Shown: positions 34,117 to 46,700 of the stretch, piece by piece
Layout: each line of letters starts with the position of its first letter
Numbering within the stretch: the first letter of the stretch is position 1
Assembly (NCBI RefSeq): GCF_001039355.2
Contig: NW_019775070.1
Coordinates: 171,719 to 235,718, forward strand
Reading direction: 5' to 3'
Length of the DNA stretch: 64,000 nucleotides
Origin: Lingula anatina
Lineage: Eukaryota; Brachiopoda; Lingulata; Lingulida; Lingulidae
The notes under the pieces: model-generated
The model's database searches: none
What the model was told of the DNA's origin: nothing
What the model saw: the letters and a program-made list of their open reading frames with translations, nothing else
Position numbers and translations under genes: made by a program

Positions 34117-36506
34117 ATGTTATGTATTTCTCAAATGCGAGCTATGAAGACCAAAACAAGGAGGGTTTCTACCCTGGTAAGTGGTTTTAAAAGGATATCT
34201 CCTTACTGTTTGCATGTAGGAATGACTTTTTTATATCGGCATTTCACTGTGAACATTAACGTAATTATGTTCTATGCCCCACTAAAATCTTTTTGTTGAA
34301 AGTCTTAAATAAACCACCTACTTCATCACAAATCTAAGTTAGAATTGAATGCAGTCCAGTCTGCAGGCGTTATACACCTCATGGAAAAATACTTTTTGGA
34401 ATGTAAAGTTTACCAACCAATTAAAAATTTGTGTGACTTTGGCATTTTTTCATTTTCGCCAAATACTAAAATAATTTACTCACTAATTGACTCTTACGAA
34501 AATTAAACTCGCAATTCATAACTTTCTGGACTTTAACTTATTTGCTTTTATTTTACTTCTTAACTTGCAATTAATGAAGGCATATGCAATTACAGTTTAT
34601 TACATGGGATCTGTTATCATTCTCAGGGACGGCCTAGTGTCTGGGCAGTCATGAAACAGAGGGTGCGGAGTCTGTTTTGCGCTGGTAAAAGTCCCACCAT
34701 CTCAATCAGCACTGCCGCCAATGAATCCCTCCACGTACAAGGAATGAATGGAGGAAATGGATCGCTCCGTACTCCAGATCTCCTCCGGGACATAGCTGAT
34801 GTTTCTCTTCAGATTTCTTTGGATACCATTGAAAGTCTGAAACCTGGATTTTTGTCATCGGCTACCATTGACGATGATCTGGTTGGTGTGATGAAAAATT
34901 TCTTTTCTTCTTAATTTTACTTTTTACGGACGTCGTTCTCTCTCTCTCTCTCTCTCTTTCTCACACACACACACACACTCACACATACACACACACACAC
35001 CTGTAACTTTTGTCCACAATACGATGTAGAACAGTGTTCAGTGATTACTTTTCAAATTCAAGTTACTACTAAGCTGAAATAAGACAGTACAAATAGAGGT
35101 CTGAAATACAAAATTTCCTGAACTTTCAATAATAGGCGCTTTTTCCTTTTTTTCAGAAAAACATCAAGGAATGCTCTCCTGCTGACATCGAGTTTGATAG
35201 AGACTCTCGCGGGAGGCTGGTTGAAATAGGCAGCGGTGGCTTTGGCACCGTCTTCCTTGCCACTCACCGGCCCACTGGCGACGTCGTGGCCGTGAAGATG
35301 TTCAAGAGGAAATACTCCTCCGACCAGAGAATTCGCCGCGAGGCAGCCGTCCTGGGCCACCTTGCCGGCACAAAGCTTTGCCCTGAGTTCTACGGGTTGG
35401 TCGACTACGGGGCGGACGGCGGCGTTGCAGAGGGCAGATTTGCCCACCTGGCTGTAGTCACGGAACTGGTTCGCTTCAGGAAGAGCACTTTGCAGTGCTT
35501 CGACTTGAAGAAGTTCTCGCAGACTTACTTTGCTCGCCGGGGACTGACGTCACAAGACTGGCTGAACTTCAGCCTGGAACTTGTGGAAGGGGTGCAGGAG
35601 ATACACGAGGTGCGTTTCAATATAATTTTTAAAATGTTCTATGTTTTTTTTTTTCAGACGTGTATATTTCTGGACTGTTACATTGAAATTGGTGTGCATT
35701 GCCTTTCCGTTTTTATTTTCTTTATGTTTTGAATTTCGTTGCTCTCTCTCTGCCTGGGGCCGAATTCTCAAAAGGTTGTAACTTTTGTAACTATTTGTTA
35801 CTTGGTCTTTAGCACTATTCTCAAAACTAGTGTAGGCCTACTTACTTCTATTGTACTTACGATTGTTTGTAACTTTTCACGTAACTGTCCGTAGTAACTT
35901 ACAAACTTTCGAGAATACCAACCTACGTGAACAATTGGACTGACGTGAAAATTTATTTTAAAAAAATACAAGCTAAAGCCCTTCGAGAAGATGGCCCTTG
36001 GTCGTTATGTGCTTGTGTCCATTTCATATAACTTTTCTAATATTCCATACTGACGTCTTTAAATTATTTATGAAATATACTTTAAGACAAAATTTTATTC
36101 GTTCCAGAAAGGAGTCGGTGTCTTTGATCTCAAGTACGAGAACATCATGGTGACACGCGACCGTCAGGGTGCCATTCACCCTCGCATCGTGGACTTTGGA
36201 GCCGCGTGCGCCCTCAACGGCGACAAGCCCATGATGCCACCAGAGAGGTTCTCTTTAGAAACCCTGAGAGCTCTCCGCCACGATAGCGTCCATCTGGCGC
36301 CTGAAATCTTCGAACATGGCGTCTCTTCAGCAGCCTGGGATGTGTATAGTTTAGGCCACGTGCTGCAGGCGCTGGCGGAGGGAGAGAAGATGGAGGATTT
36401 GAAAGTTTTGATGGGACAGTGCGTAGCAGACGATCCTGCTCTGCGGCCATCTTTGACCCTCCTTCTGCAGGAAATGAGCGCGCTTTCAAACGCAGATATG
36501 GTGTAG
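34117..36506 (+). CDS. Protein-kinase-like gene K2
   Basis: A tandem copy of K1 with exons 34117-34176, 34627-34881, 35157-35609 and 36108-36506, encoding 388 aa. The second exon has one extra codon (ESLHVQGM against ESLVQGM). Other protein differences are few and conservative, for example LTSQDW for LTPQDW, LQALAEG for LQDLAEG and a final Val for Ala. All kinase motifs, including the VFD replacement of HRD, the DFG and APE, are the same. Promoter-proximal sequence, introns and the 3' UTR are also similar, so the whole unit of about 3.3 kb was duplicated. The open frame is intact, with no sign of decay. Confidence 0.85.
34937..35000. repeat. Compound (CT)n(CA)n microsatellite in K2 intron 2
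   Basis: The K2 counterpart of the tract at 31655-31728, shorter and interrupted. Confidence 0.9.
35757..35997. mobile_element. MITE family 2 in K2 intron 3
   Basis: A 241-bp copy at the position equivalent to 32528-32770 in K1. The left end is GGGCCGAATTCTCAAA and the right end GAGAAGATGGCCC, with more mutations than in the K1 copy. The shared insertion site shows that the element arrived before the kinase gene duplicated. Confidence 0.75.
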
Positions 36507-36778
36507 ACTGTGACTCTGTATATAGCTTAAGACCTGATTGGAATGTACAAAGTATTACATCTGATGTTATAAGACTTATTTTAAACCACAAGGGCTAACC
36601 TTATCCAGGCATATTGCTTCAGATTATACAGCGAAAACGCGTATGCGTAGAGTACATTCCTTTGTACATTGTACATACAAGCTGAATATCTCATGAGTTC
36701 TGATCACTTTTTCTTGTAAATATATCAATGTGTGTGTGTGTGTGCCTTTTTGTTCTTTTTTATTTTCATATTCAACCA

Positions 36779-36784
36779 AATAAA
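36779..36784 (+). terminator. Probable polyadenylation signal of K2
   Basis: AATAAA 273 bp after the K2 stop, matching the K1 site at 33548-33553. Confidence 0.55.
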
Positions 36785-37161
36785 CCTGACAGTTTTTCAA
36801 AGCGACTTTGTTTCACTCAAAACTCCGACCATATGGACAGAACAGTTATTCTGATCGTTGCATTAATTTTACCAAAAAAAGTCTATTGTACTATATTTGT
36901 CACCTTACATTACTTTTTACCAAGAGATCCTTTTGTCTCGTGCAGAAAAATATTTGCAACATTTTCAAATTTACACCACATAAGTATCTAACGCGACAAC
37001 AGACCATGGGTTTTGTACGCCAATGTCTAAGTTAGAAAAAATCGCTTGAAATATAATAAGATTAATAATATACAATATGAACAGTTCCTCTTTGTCGTCT
37101 AGCCGTCGAATGACGCGTTCTAGAATGATCTCTAGAATATCTAGAATGATCTTTTAGAACC

Positions 37162-37500
37162 GACCGGATGGCCTTGTGGTTAGAGTGTCCGCCTCCGGAG
37201 CGGGAGGACGTGGGTTCAAAACCCGTCCGGGGACATACCAGTCCTTTATAAACGGTACCTGCTGTCTCCCCGCTTGGCACTCAGCACTTTGGGGTTGAAG
37301 CAGGGTCCTGGTCAGGCAGAGAACGATATTGTAAGATTGATAGCACTCAGCGCCTCATACGGCAGCGGGGCTGTATCCTCCCCAGGGAGGCGAGATTGTA
37401 CACAGCGTGTTTTGACCAGTTGTATACTTGTTATATGTATGTACATATTTGTAAAGTCTAACGAACATATTCATATGGAGTTTAGACTTAAAATAAATAT
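37162..37500 (+). mobile_element. tRNA-derived SINE
   Basis: The first ~70 bp (37162-37230) resemble a tRNA. There is a D-arm-like TGGCCTTGTGGTTAGAG, an anticodon stem TCCGC/GCGGG around a 7-nt loop whose anticodon would be CCG (Arg), and a perfect B box GGTTCAAAACC. The acceptor stem is only partly paired. A further ~200 bp of unrelated body follows, ending in an AT-rich tail with AATAAATATATTATTATT. A head with internal polymerase III promoter boxes, a body and an A/T-rich tail is SINE structure. The repeat family could not be named. Confidence 0.7.
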
Positions 37501-37571
37501 ATTATTATTATATTATCTCTACTTAAGATCAAACCTGGGGTAGCCTCAGCTTCAAACCACGCTCACTGAAT

Positions 37572-37818
37572 CCCTGCCAAAATTTGTCTCATTTAACACT
37601 CACTTACGGTTCTCAATCTGTCCTAGAACATGTATTGCTCTTTAAATTAAAAAAAATCCTCAGTCTGTTTTAGGACATTCCGAATGACATCCCAAAAACA
37701 GTTCTCGAACTGTAACATTTATTACAGAACAACACTAGAACTGTAAAAAATACACCAAATGTTCTAGAATAGATTGAGAACCGTAAGTGAACATTAAATG
37801 AGACAAATATTCGCAGGG
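37572..37818. mobile_element. MITE with ~60-bp terminal inverted repeats
   Basis: A 247-bp element whose left end (from CCCTGC at 37572) matches the reverse complement of its right end for about 60 bp with a few mismatches. The shared segments include ATTTGTCTCATTTAA and CACTTACGGTTCTCAATCT. No coding capacity. It lies about 70 bp downstream of the SINE. Confidence 0.85.
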
Positions 37819-40128
37819 GAAACTGCAACGAGTGAGCACCATTTGCGCCCGATGTGACAGGTATGGCAGGTCAAGATGTTTTCAACGAAAAAAACTAGCA
37901 AATCTTAGTGAATTATCTTTATTCAAAACTGGACATCATGATTTAAGTACTTATAAAATTCTTATAGCCGATTTAATAGTTTCTCAAATACAGAATTTGC
38001 CTGCATATGATAAAATGTAAAGTTTCTTTAATTTCCAGGAGATGGATGAACTAAAAGATTAAATCTCATATTGCCAATAACACAAGGTTATCTAATACGT
38101 CTTAAAAATTCATGTTATTATAATAAGATATGTTAATATGAACAACACAATAATAAAAAAAAAGACTACAAACGCATTGCAATATATCAAATTAGAAAGG
38201 TCGATCAAAATCAATTTTGACAATTAAAATGTGACACTAGTTCGTATCTCTGCCCTTGAGTATTTCCACCAAATTTTGAGTACTTGATGACAAATGTAGA
38301 TTTGTGAAAAGCTTAGTCTTTAGCCTGCATTCTATAATCAAAACACATTCATTTTTTTGCCAATAAAAACTAAAATGGCGAAAGTAAAACTAGCCATTCA
38401 CATGCCTGGACACAACTGACCAATCTAGCACAAACTGAAAACCCATCCAATCTATGCATCCAAGCTACCAATCAGACACGGGTTATCATGCTCCATCCTA
38501 CACAAATAGACCAATGATATTTGAATTTACTTCAGCCCATTTTACCTGTCTTCTTAAGAGTAAATGAGATAAAAAAGAAAAGAGATTTGTAATATATGAC
38601 ACGCTAGACACATAAAGCTAAGATATATTAAAGCTGTATATATTTATATATATGATGTTACACAGTGATGAAATGTAAGTTCTTCTAATTAAGCACCAAG
38701 TTAATGACCAAAACTGATATGAAAATTTGTTTTTACATTCTAACATTTTATAGGTAAACAAATGCCTGTGTAAAAGTTTAAATAATCCTACCTACACTTA
38801 CACACTCAAATTAAAATTTACAATAAAGAATGTGTGGGCCAGTTATTTGGTTGTGCAGCTTACACTTCTTACTTTCATTTAAAGTGTACAGTAAAACTTA
38901 AATCCAATGCTCAAGTATCATATGTATGTGATTTCACCAACTGCTTCAGTCAATATGATACCATGATACAAAGTGGTGCTAAACATAGGCATGACTGTGC
39001 TTAAAATGGGCTGACAGAACATACGAGTTTTAAAAAGCGTAAACACGAGATTCTGGGTCAAGTAAAAAACCCTGGCAGTGTTACAGCTATATCAATGTAC
39101 CAATCAATTTTCTTATATAACATGATAAAGAAACCAAGACTATTTATTCCTTGAGAAAACAGTGCCTCAAGTAAACAAATTAAAAATTAAAAAATATCCA
39201 ATCCATTTTAAAGTATGATTTACAGTTCAGTGCCTCTGTTATCTAGTAAACAAAGACTGGAGAGCAGTTATGTGGAATAATTCACCGTTATCATTTGTAT
39301 AATTTATCATACAATTCATTTATCAAAAAATCTAGCGGTGGGACATAATAGAAGTTGCACCCTATAATTACATGCAATAAACTTTTACTAGAAATATTTA
39401 CACTTATATAAATGAACACATTCTTTCCATGTTAATACTATTGGCATTACACGTAAGATGACAGTGCTGTATTTTAAACCTACTTTAAGTAGGGGCAAGT
39501 AGATTGGAATGCTATACAGCCTTTTTCTAACTTTTGTTTGGAGAAAATGGAACAACCATTTTAACCATTTTGGAAAAACTACAAAAAAGACACAAGGTAT
39601 CTATAATGCAAAAACAATGGCTTGATGCTCTCCTTAAGATTTACTTACTTTTATCAATATCAATATTTGTAACTGATACTTTGTTTCTATCAAATATTCT
39701 TCTAAGGAAGTGACATATATAGTAATTATCTGAAAAAAATCTTCCTTAAATGGTTTTGTTGGATATGTATGAAAGCACACTTTCAAAATTTCTGGAAAAA
39801 TCGGACAAATATGAATTGTATGAAATTTGTGAGTAATTACTAAATGACTTAATTATAACAATAAAATCTAAAAGCATTTCTCCATCATTTATTACTTACA
39901 TACACTAGTATAGATGGCAGCACATGATGGAGCACCATGTGACCTGTTCTCAGTTTTAATAAGTTAAACATAGAAACACAGAACAACGTCCCAAAAGTTA
40001 ACATTTGACCTTTTGGCTTGGAGGTTACCTAGAGTTCAATCCCAAGAAGAGTTCTGTTGACCTGTCAGATGAATGTTGAATTTTTTCTCTACTATTTAAT
40101 CCACTGTTTGATTCACATGATTACTTAT
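37819..40128. other. Laminin beta 3' UTR and 3' flank
   Basis: 2.3 kb of AT-rich sequence between the K2-side repeats and the laminin stop codon. No coding exon was recognised on either strand. Part of it must be the laminin 3' UTR; the end is undefined. Candidate AATAAA signals on the minus strand are at 39888-39893, 39143-39148 and 37918-37923. Confidence 0.5.
39888..39893 (-). terminator. Nearest candidate polyadenylation signal of laminin beta
   Basis: AATAAA on the minus strand, 236 bp downstream of the laminin stop. It is one of several candidates, so its use is uncertain. Confidence 0.3.
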
Positions 40129-40660
40129 TTAGGGCTGGCAATCTCGATAGAAATCAGACTTTTCCTGGATTTCTTGAGTGAGAAGTTTCATTCGTGCAAG
40201 CAGGGCCTCAATCTCGCCAGAAAGCTCTGTCAAAGACTTCTCTCTTTCCATGAAATCTCGCTCCATTGCTGAAGAACAAAGCATTTCATTGTAAATAAGT
40301 TAAGTGAATTTCTTTTTTTTTTTAATTTCAGGTGAGAGGTCAGATGCTTTTAGGCAAGAAGAAACTATGAACATTCAAATGCCTCATAGCTTACTACAAA
40401 AAATACATTTATGAGAACTTTAAAATATTTTATCTTTACATTAAATATCTTTAACTGACAAAAAAGTGTTCAACTATATAAGAATTTGCTTTCAACCTAC
40501 TTCGAAGTTGGTACAGTTTAAACTGAGTACTTTGTGCCAAAGTTGTTGCATTTTTTTTAAGTTGGACTGCTCTCTCTTTTGCATCCTTGGTCATGTTGTA
40601 TTTGGCCTCTAGCTGAGCAGAAGCATCCTGGTACTTGGTCTCCAAGTCTGCTGCATCCTG

Positions 40661-40707
<47 letters not shown>

Positions 40708-43700
40708 AATCACAATGTCACATCTTACAGTGCTATTAGTGATAATAATCAATCACTTTGGAAACTAAGTTGCTTCCTAATGCTATGTTCCACTTGGGAT
40801 TATAACCAGTAAATCTTAATGAATTAAGAAAGATACATTCTTATATTCAAGTCCCAAACCAGAAAAAATACTGCAAACACGTTTTAAAAGTGCAAAATAT
40901 ATTCGATTGAAAACCAAACTTTGCCAAACTCACAGATTCTGCCTTATTGGCCATTTTCATGGCTCCGTCAGCCTCCCCTTTGGCTCGCTGGACGCTGAGT
41001 TCATTCTGGACATATTTCTTCTTGACATCCTCCAGTTTTGTGGTCAAGTTCTGGACAGCTTCCAGGGAAGCATTGGCTTTGCCCAGTGCGGCATCCGTCT
41101 CTGATTCAACCTGCAGAAATAAAGGAATAAAACAGATGATTTCAATTTGGTACTATTACATCCAGAAACCCCTTCAAAAAGAACAAAGTATGTACTGTTT
41201 AAATAATTTTCTTTAATTTTAATTTTCAATATCAGAAATGAGAAAAAATACAATATTCAAAAAACTACCATGTTTAAAAACTACTTGTTTAAAAATGTGA
41301 TCAATGGCATTTCAAAATACATACAGCTTAAACCCCACTGAAGCTACAGAGAGTCTAATTTTCAAATGACATAACATTTAAATGCATCTTATTTAAACAG
41401 ATAAATTATCAAAAGAGCACCAATACATTAGGTATCATGGAAAATGCACACATCAGAAAACAACTACACCTTTTGTCTTCAGATATGGTTTACTTTTAAT
41501 ATATATACACTCATTACAATAACTAGTAATCAATGTGAACTACCAAATAAATTAATCATACATGTGTAAAACTCGGAATAACATGTATTTCTACTGATGT
41601 TCAGTATACAACAGCCCAAATACTGTACCTGAGTGAGATGTGTTTCTGCCTCCTTGATATTCTCATTGGCTTGGTCTATAGCCTTCTGGGCTTTGTCCTG
41701 AGCCTCTTCGGCCAAGTCCAGGCGGTCAGACACCTTACGCGCTGTGTCCAAGATGGTGGCCGCATCAGCACTGAAAGCAATATTTGACGGTGTTTGACAC
41801 AAAGTAAAATCAGAAATGATCCAGTTAATTAACTATCGCATCTGTTTTATGGCATAAAGACTCCATTGTTTAAGTTTTAGACCAAAACTTTAATTCTATT
41901 TCAGTGGACTGGTATGAATTTATCTCTACCATAAGTGTATCAATTTTTTTGTTCTAAAATTACATAAGTTCTTAAGTGATACTCTGGTAATTCACCTGGC
42001 TTTTTTAGCTTCTTCCTGCAACTTATGAGCCGTTTCATTCCGACTCCTGGTGGCATCCAAAATCTCATCAATATTGGTTAGTCCGATGACAGTTTTGTTA
42101 ATCTCCGCAGCCAAATTTTCTATTTCCTCTGGTGTCAGTGAAATACTCATTGCCAAAACCTCTTCTGCGACCTGACGGATATCTTCTGGGCGAGCCCCAC
42201 CCTTGGTGAGGAACTCTGCAATTGATTCCAGTAGTTTCTGTAACTCTGTTCGAGATGACTCAGACATGTTCTTGGCTTGCTCAGCTTTGTCAAATGCGGC
42301 CTGTACCTCGCTCTTTGCCACTGAGGCATCTGCTTCCACTGCTTCTACCTAGAACAGTAAAAACTCCATGTTAATCCTGTTATCTTGTGATGATTTTACC
42401 AAAGCTTAAAATACTAAAGACAACAAGTAATTGTTCACTGCAGATGTAAGTTGAACAGTTACAACTGAGATGTTCAAAAATCCTATATTCAGGATTTTCC
42501 CACCAATTTTTCCTTGGATAAAAAGTAAATTTCGCCTAATCATGAATTATTGCTTGATATCAGTTAAATTTGGTGTTTCATACCATTTTAATTAAATAAT
42601 TAAGTTTTAAATGTTTCTTGCAATACGCAGACTGTCTGTGCCTGCCTTTAGTAGGAAATACTGGCATCACATGCTTTTATTTGAGGGATTTATGGTTTTT
42701 AAGGCCTGAATTGAGAAAGCCCAGAAGCTTTTAATAGAGATGTAGACGGAAAATATGATTGTGGGACAGCTTGAACAATGAAGTATGAATGGCACAGTAC
42801 CAAATTGTGTAATGTATATTCCATGTATTCATTTATGGCCCATGTTCACCTTTCTCTTCAATATATACACTCCCAAGACCAGATAATGACCTGATTTGCC
42901 AGTTATAAGAAGATTAACAAACCAATTTCATGACATAAAGACCTGCTTGGCTGCACATAAATTAATACATCATATCAATTCTTACCTCTCCAAGTAAGTC
43001 TTGCAGATTCTTTGACCTCTCTGCCAGAGTATCTTCTGTCTGTTTAGCCAGGGAGAGGGAGTTGTTCGCCTTGGTCACGGCACCTGCATCGCAGCTTTGA
43101 CCGCCACCTATAATGCCGCACTTGCCACATCCTCCTCCACCACATAGCACGTCACATGGTGTGCCACGCCCATCACATACCTAGGAGGAATAAATAAAAA
43201 GATCTTTAAGTGTTCAAATCTCCAGGGCAAGAAATGTTTTTGGTCTACTAAAAGATATCAAGTGAATGTTTAAACTCCTAAATCCACAATTTGCATGGAA
43301 ATTTGGAATCTGACACATACAAAGAGCACTGGGATCAACTTCTTATTTTTTAAGAAAAAGTGCATTTCAGATTACTTCAATAAGAATACTATTAACTTAA
43401 CGTTCAGATAAATAAATCAATTAATGTTTCTTTAATAAGAAATTTTACCATGTTGTTAACATCTGCCAGCTGATTCTCGAGGAGTTCGATGTCAGTTTGC
43501 ACATCTTCAATAGCATCTTCGTTTTCCTGTGTCTTACGCTGGAACTCGGCCTGGTTGTCCGCCATGAACTGCTCGGCCCGTTCTCGTGTCTGTTTGGACT
43601 GGGAAACAGTGTCATCTGTGTCATCCACAGTCTTCTGCGCTGCTTCCGACCTTTTCTGGCTGCTTTGCAAACTTTCAAACGCACCTTTTAAGAAATGGCC

Positions 43701-46700
43701 AATAGAATGTGTTTTTAATATTGTTTATAAAATTTCCTCTCTGAAAAATGTGTATCTATGACAGCTCTCTGAATTACTATTACTGCAATTTTATTATCTC
43801 CTATAAGAGTGTGAGAAAAAGATTTAAGAAAATAACATCAAATTGTGTTAGGTGTGACAACAAAATAATGTCAAATTAGGTGTGAGACTCACCTTGTACA
43901 TTCTGTTCCTTCAGTTCCTCAGCTTCCTTCTTCAGTTCATCAGCGGCTTGTCTTAGTCCATTAATGCCAAGACGTAGAACCTGAATGCTATTTTCCGTCT
44001 TCAGGATTTCTCTTCCTGCTTCCTTCACTCCATCTTCAACTCCCTGAACAGAGTTGGCCTGGCCATCCAACTGGGTTCTGAATGTATATAATAACATTTA
44101 TCTGTAACTTAAGGTACTTGGATTGTTCATTGATATGAAGTATATATAAATACCGGCTTAATAATAATGCCTAGAAAAAACTGTTAGGGGGTAATTATCT
44201 TTACCCCCTAGCAGATTCGGTAGGCATGACAGACATTTAAATCTCCTTTAATTCTTTAAATATTTCCTTTGTAAAACATCATTTAAAAACTTCTTATTTA
44301 GTAACACCTGATGTGGCCAAATATACATGACACCAACATTTAACTACACACAATTTAAAACATGTCAATGTATCCTACCTGAGCTGTTCCAGCTTAAGTT
44401 TTAGCCCCTCAATATCAGCCACAGAGACATTTGCATTTTCGATTAGCTGGCGAACCTGGTCAAGTTTGCTCTCCATCTCACGGAACACCTGCTCGTAAGC
44501 TTTGCTTACACCCTGAATTTTGATTTCATTTGCTTCTTGGATCAGCAAGCGTGTCCTTCCTGAAGAAGAAATGGGTTAATGATGGGTCCTTGTATTTAGA
44601 TCTTGAATTTCATTCTTTTAACAAATTTCTAATTTGTTTATATTAAAACTGAAGATGACACTAACCAAAGAACCCATTTTTAGTTTCTGGGCCACCAAGA
44701 CAGTTTTATTAGGTTACAGTCTGTCACATCATTGAGTCTACACTAATCTATCAATCTGATTTCTATTTTTGAAAAATTTAAAAGTAGGTTGGCCATATTT
44801 GATCTCCAGAATGAACTATGAACCAAGAACACAGTAACTTACCCGCCAGATCCTGAATGATCTTGTCCCAGTTATCAAAGCACTCTCCACAGGGCACACA
44901 GTTGGGGAGCTGGCCCGTGGTCCCCCTTTCGCAGCGGTCACACTTGTGTCCAGCCACCCCTTCCAGACACTCACACTGACCAGTACGGCGGTCACACTGC
45001 AGGCTGGCTGACCCTTCCCGGTTACAATCACAGGCTAGTGGGATAGAAATCAAGTAAATAAACAGACATGAACAAACTGAAAAAATCTGAGGCATATCAC
45101 AGATTTACAATGACTTCAGGGCATAATTGGACAGCAAATGACATTTTTTATGATATATGTGATGTTGGGAGTATTGCATATTTGCCATGTTTTTGATGTT
45201 CACAGTATATGTTTAATTTCAAACAGTTGACATGAGGAATTAGACTAAAATTAATTTCTCTCTGGTTATGTGATGCCAATAGGGGGCGTGATATGGGTCA
45301 GCGAGTTCTCATGTCATTAGTTTCCATAACTTATTTTATAGACTGAAAATTTTTGTGTGCTCAGCCTATGGCATTTCTAGCATTTAGTACCTGGATAAAC
45401 CCTTAGTCAAAGCTGTCAAAAACTTATTCTTAAAGTTAAGACCAACTTTACTGAAATGGGATGCAATGCTGTCTGTACTTACGATAGCAGGCTATGTTAG
45501 GGTTACCCCAGTAGAATGCCTCACATTCTCCACATGTCAGCCCTCCTCTTCCTGGCTTACATTCACATTGGCCATCAAACTGGAAAACATAACTCGTATA
45601 CTTCATTATCTATTATATCTATTGCAAGTAAAATTAAAATCTTGTCTTGGAAATGTGCAATCAGTAGTGCCACCTACGGGAGGCAAACAATACCACATAC
45701 CGCACTTATGAAAGGGTGAAAGTATGTCTGCTACCTAAGCTCAAGTTGCAATGTCATAAAGGCTTCAATATTACATCCCTATCTAAATTTTACATATCTC
45801 TTTTCAATCCAATTAAAGTGGCACCCCTTCAAAAAAAATATATATTTTGCATGAACAAAACTAGAAAGAGTTTATTAAAACTCTTTTACACACACACATT
45901 TTTTAGAAAAATTTCTGGTTATTTCATCAAACTTGAAAGCAACAGACAACAACATCTCACCTCATTACACTGAGTGGACAGAGACCCATCAGGGTCACAG
46001 TTGCAGGCCTCACAGCCAGTACCGCTGGCCAGCTTCCAGTGGTTGGGAGCACACCGGTCACAAGCTCGTCCAATCACATTGGGCAAGCATGGACACTGTC
46101 CAGTGACAATGTCACAAGCTCCCATGGAGCGGTTTGTGCCGAGAATGTTACACACACATGCTGTAATATTCAAAGATTAAACATAATCATAGCAAAGCTT
46201 AAATACAGAATATCTTTCTCCAATGTTATGTAAAACAAAAATCTGAAAGTCTTAAGCAACTTTAAACAATCCAAAAGTTAAAAATTTTTACTTTCCTCTT
46301 CATTTACAAATCTTCTTTTACCCGGCATGAGCCTAGGTTAAAAAAAAAAACTCTGAAAATTTATCGAATATCAGACAAGAAGAATCTCAGGAACCATCAG
46401 AATTCAATTTAAAATGCAGAATTCTGCAGAAAAAGCTCATGACTGTTTACTGAAGATAACCTACCCTGACATGTCTGCCTTGTTGCATCTCCATAGTAAC
46501 CCTCCTTACACCTCTCACAGCTGTAACCTTCAGTCTGGTACAGACACTTCAAACATTCCCCAGTGACAGGGTCACAGCTACCAGGTACGTCAGGATCAAT
46601 ATTATTATTACAGAAACATGCCCTGCATTCCCCACCAGGTACAACTGGGTTGCCATAGAAGTTATCAGCACAGCGATCGCAACGGTCACCGGTGTACCCA

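Noticed and set aside
37162-37230. Functional tRNA-Arg(CCG) gene
   Set aside because: The outer acceptor-stem bases do not pair, the T stem needs two wobble pairs, and a SINE-like body with an AT-rich tail follows. A tRNA-derived repeat fits better.
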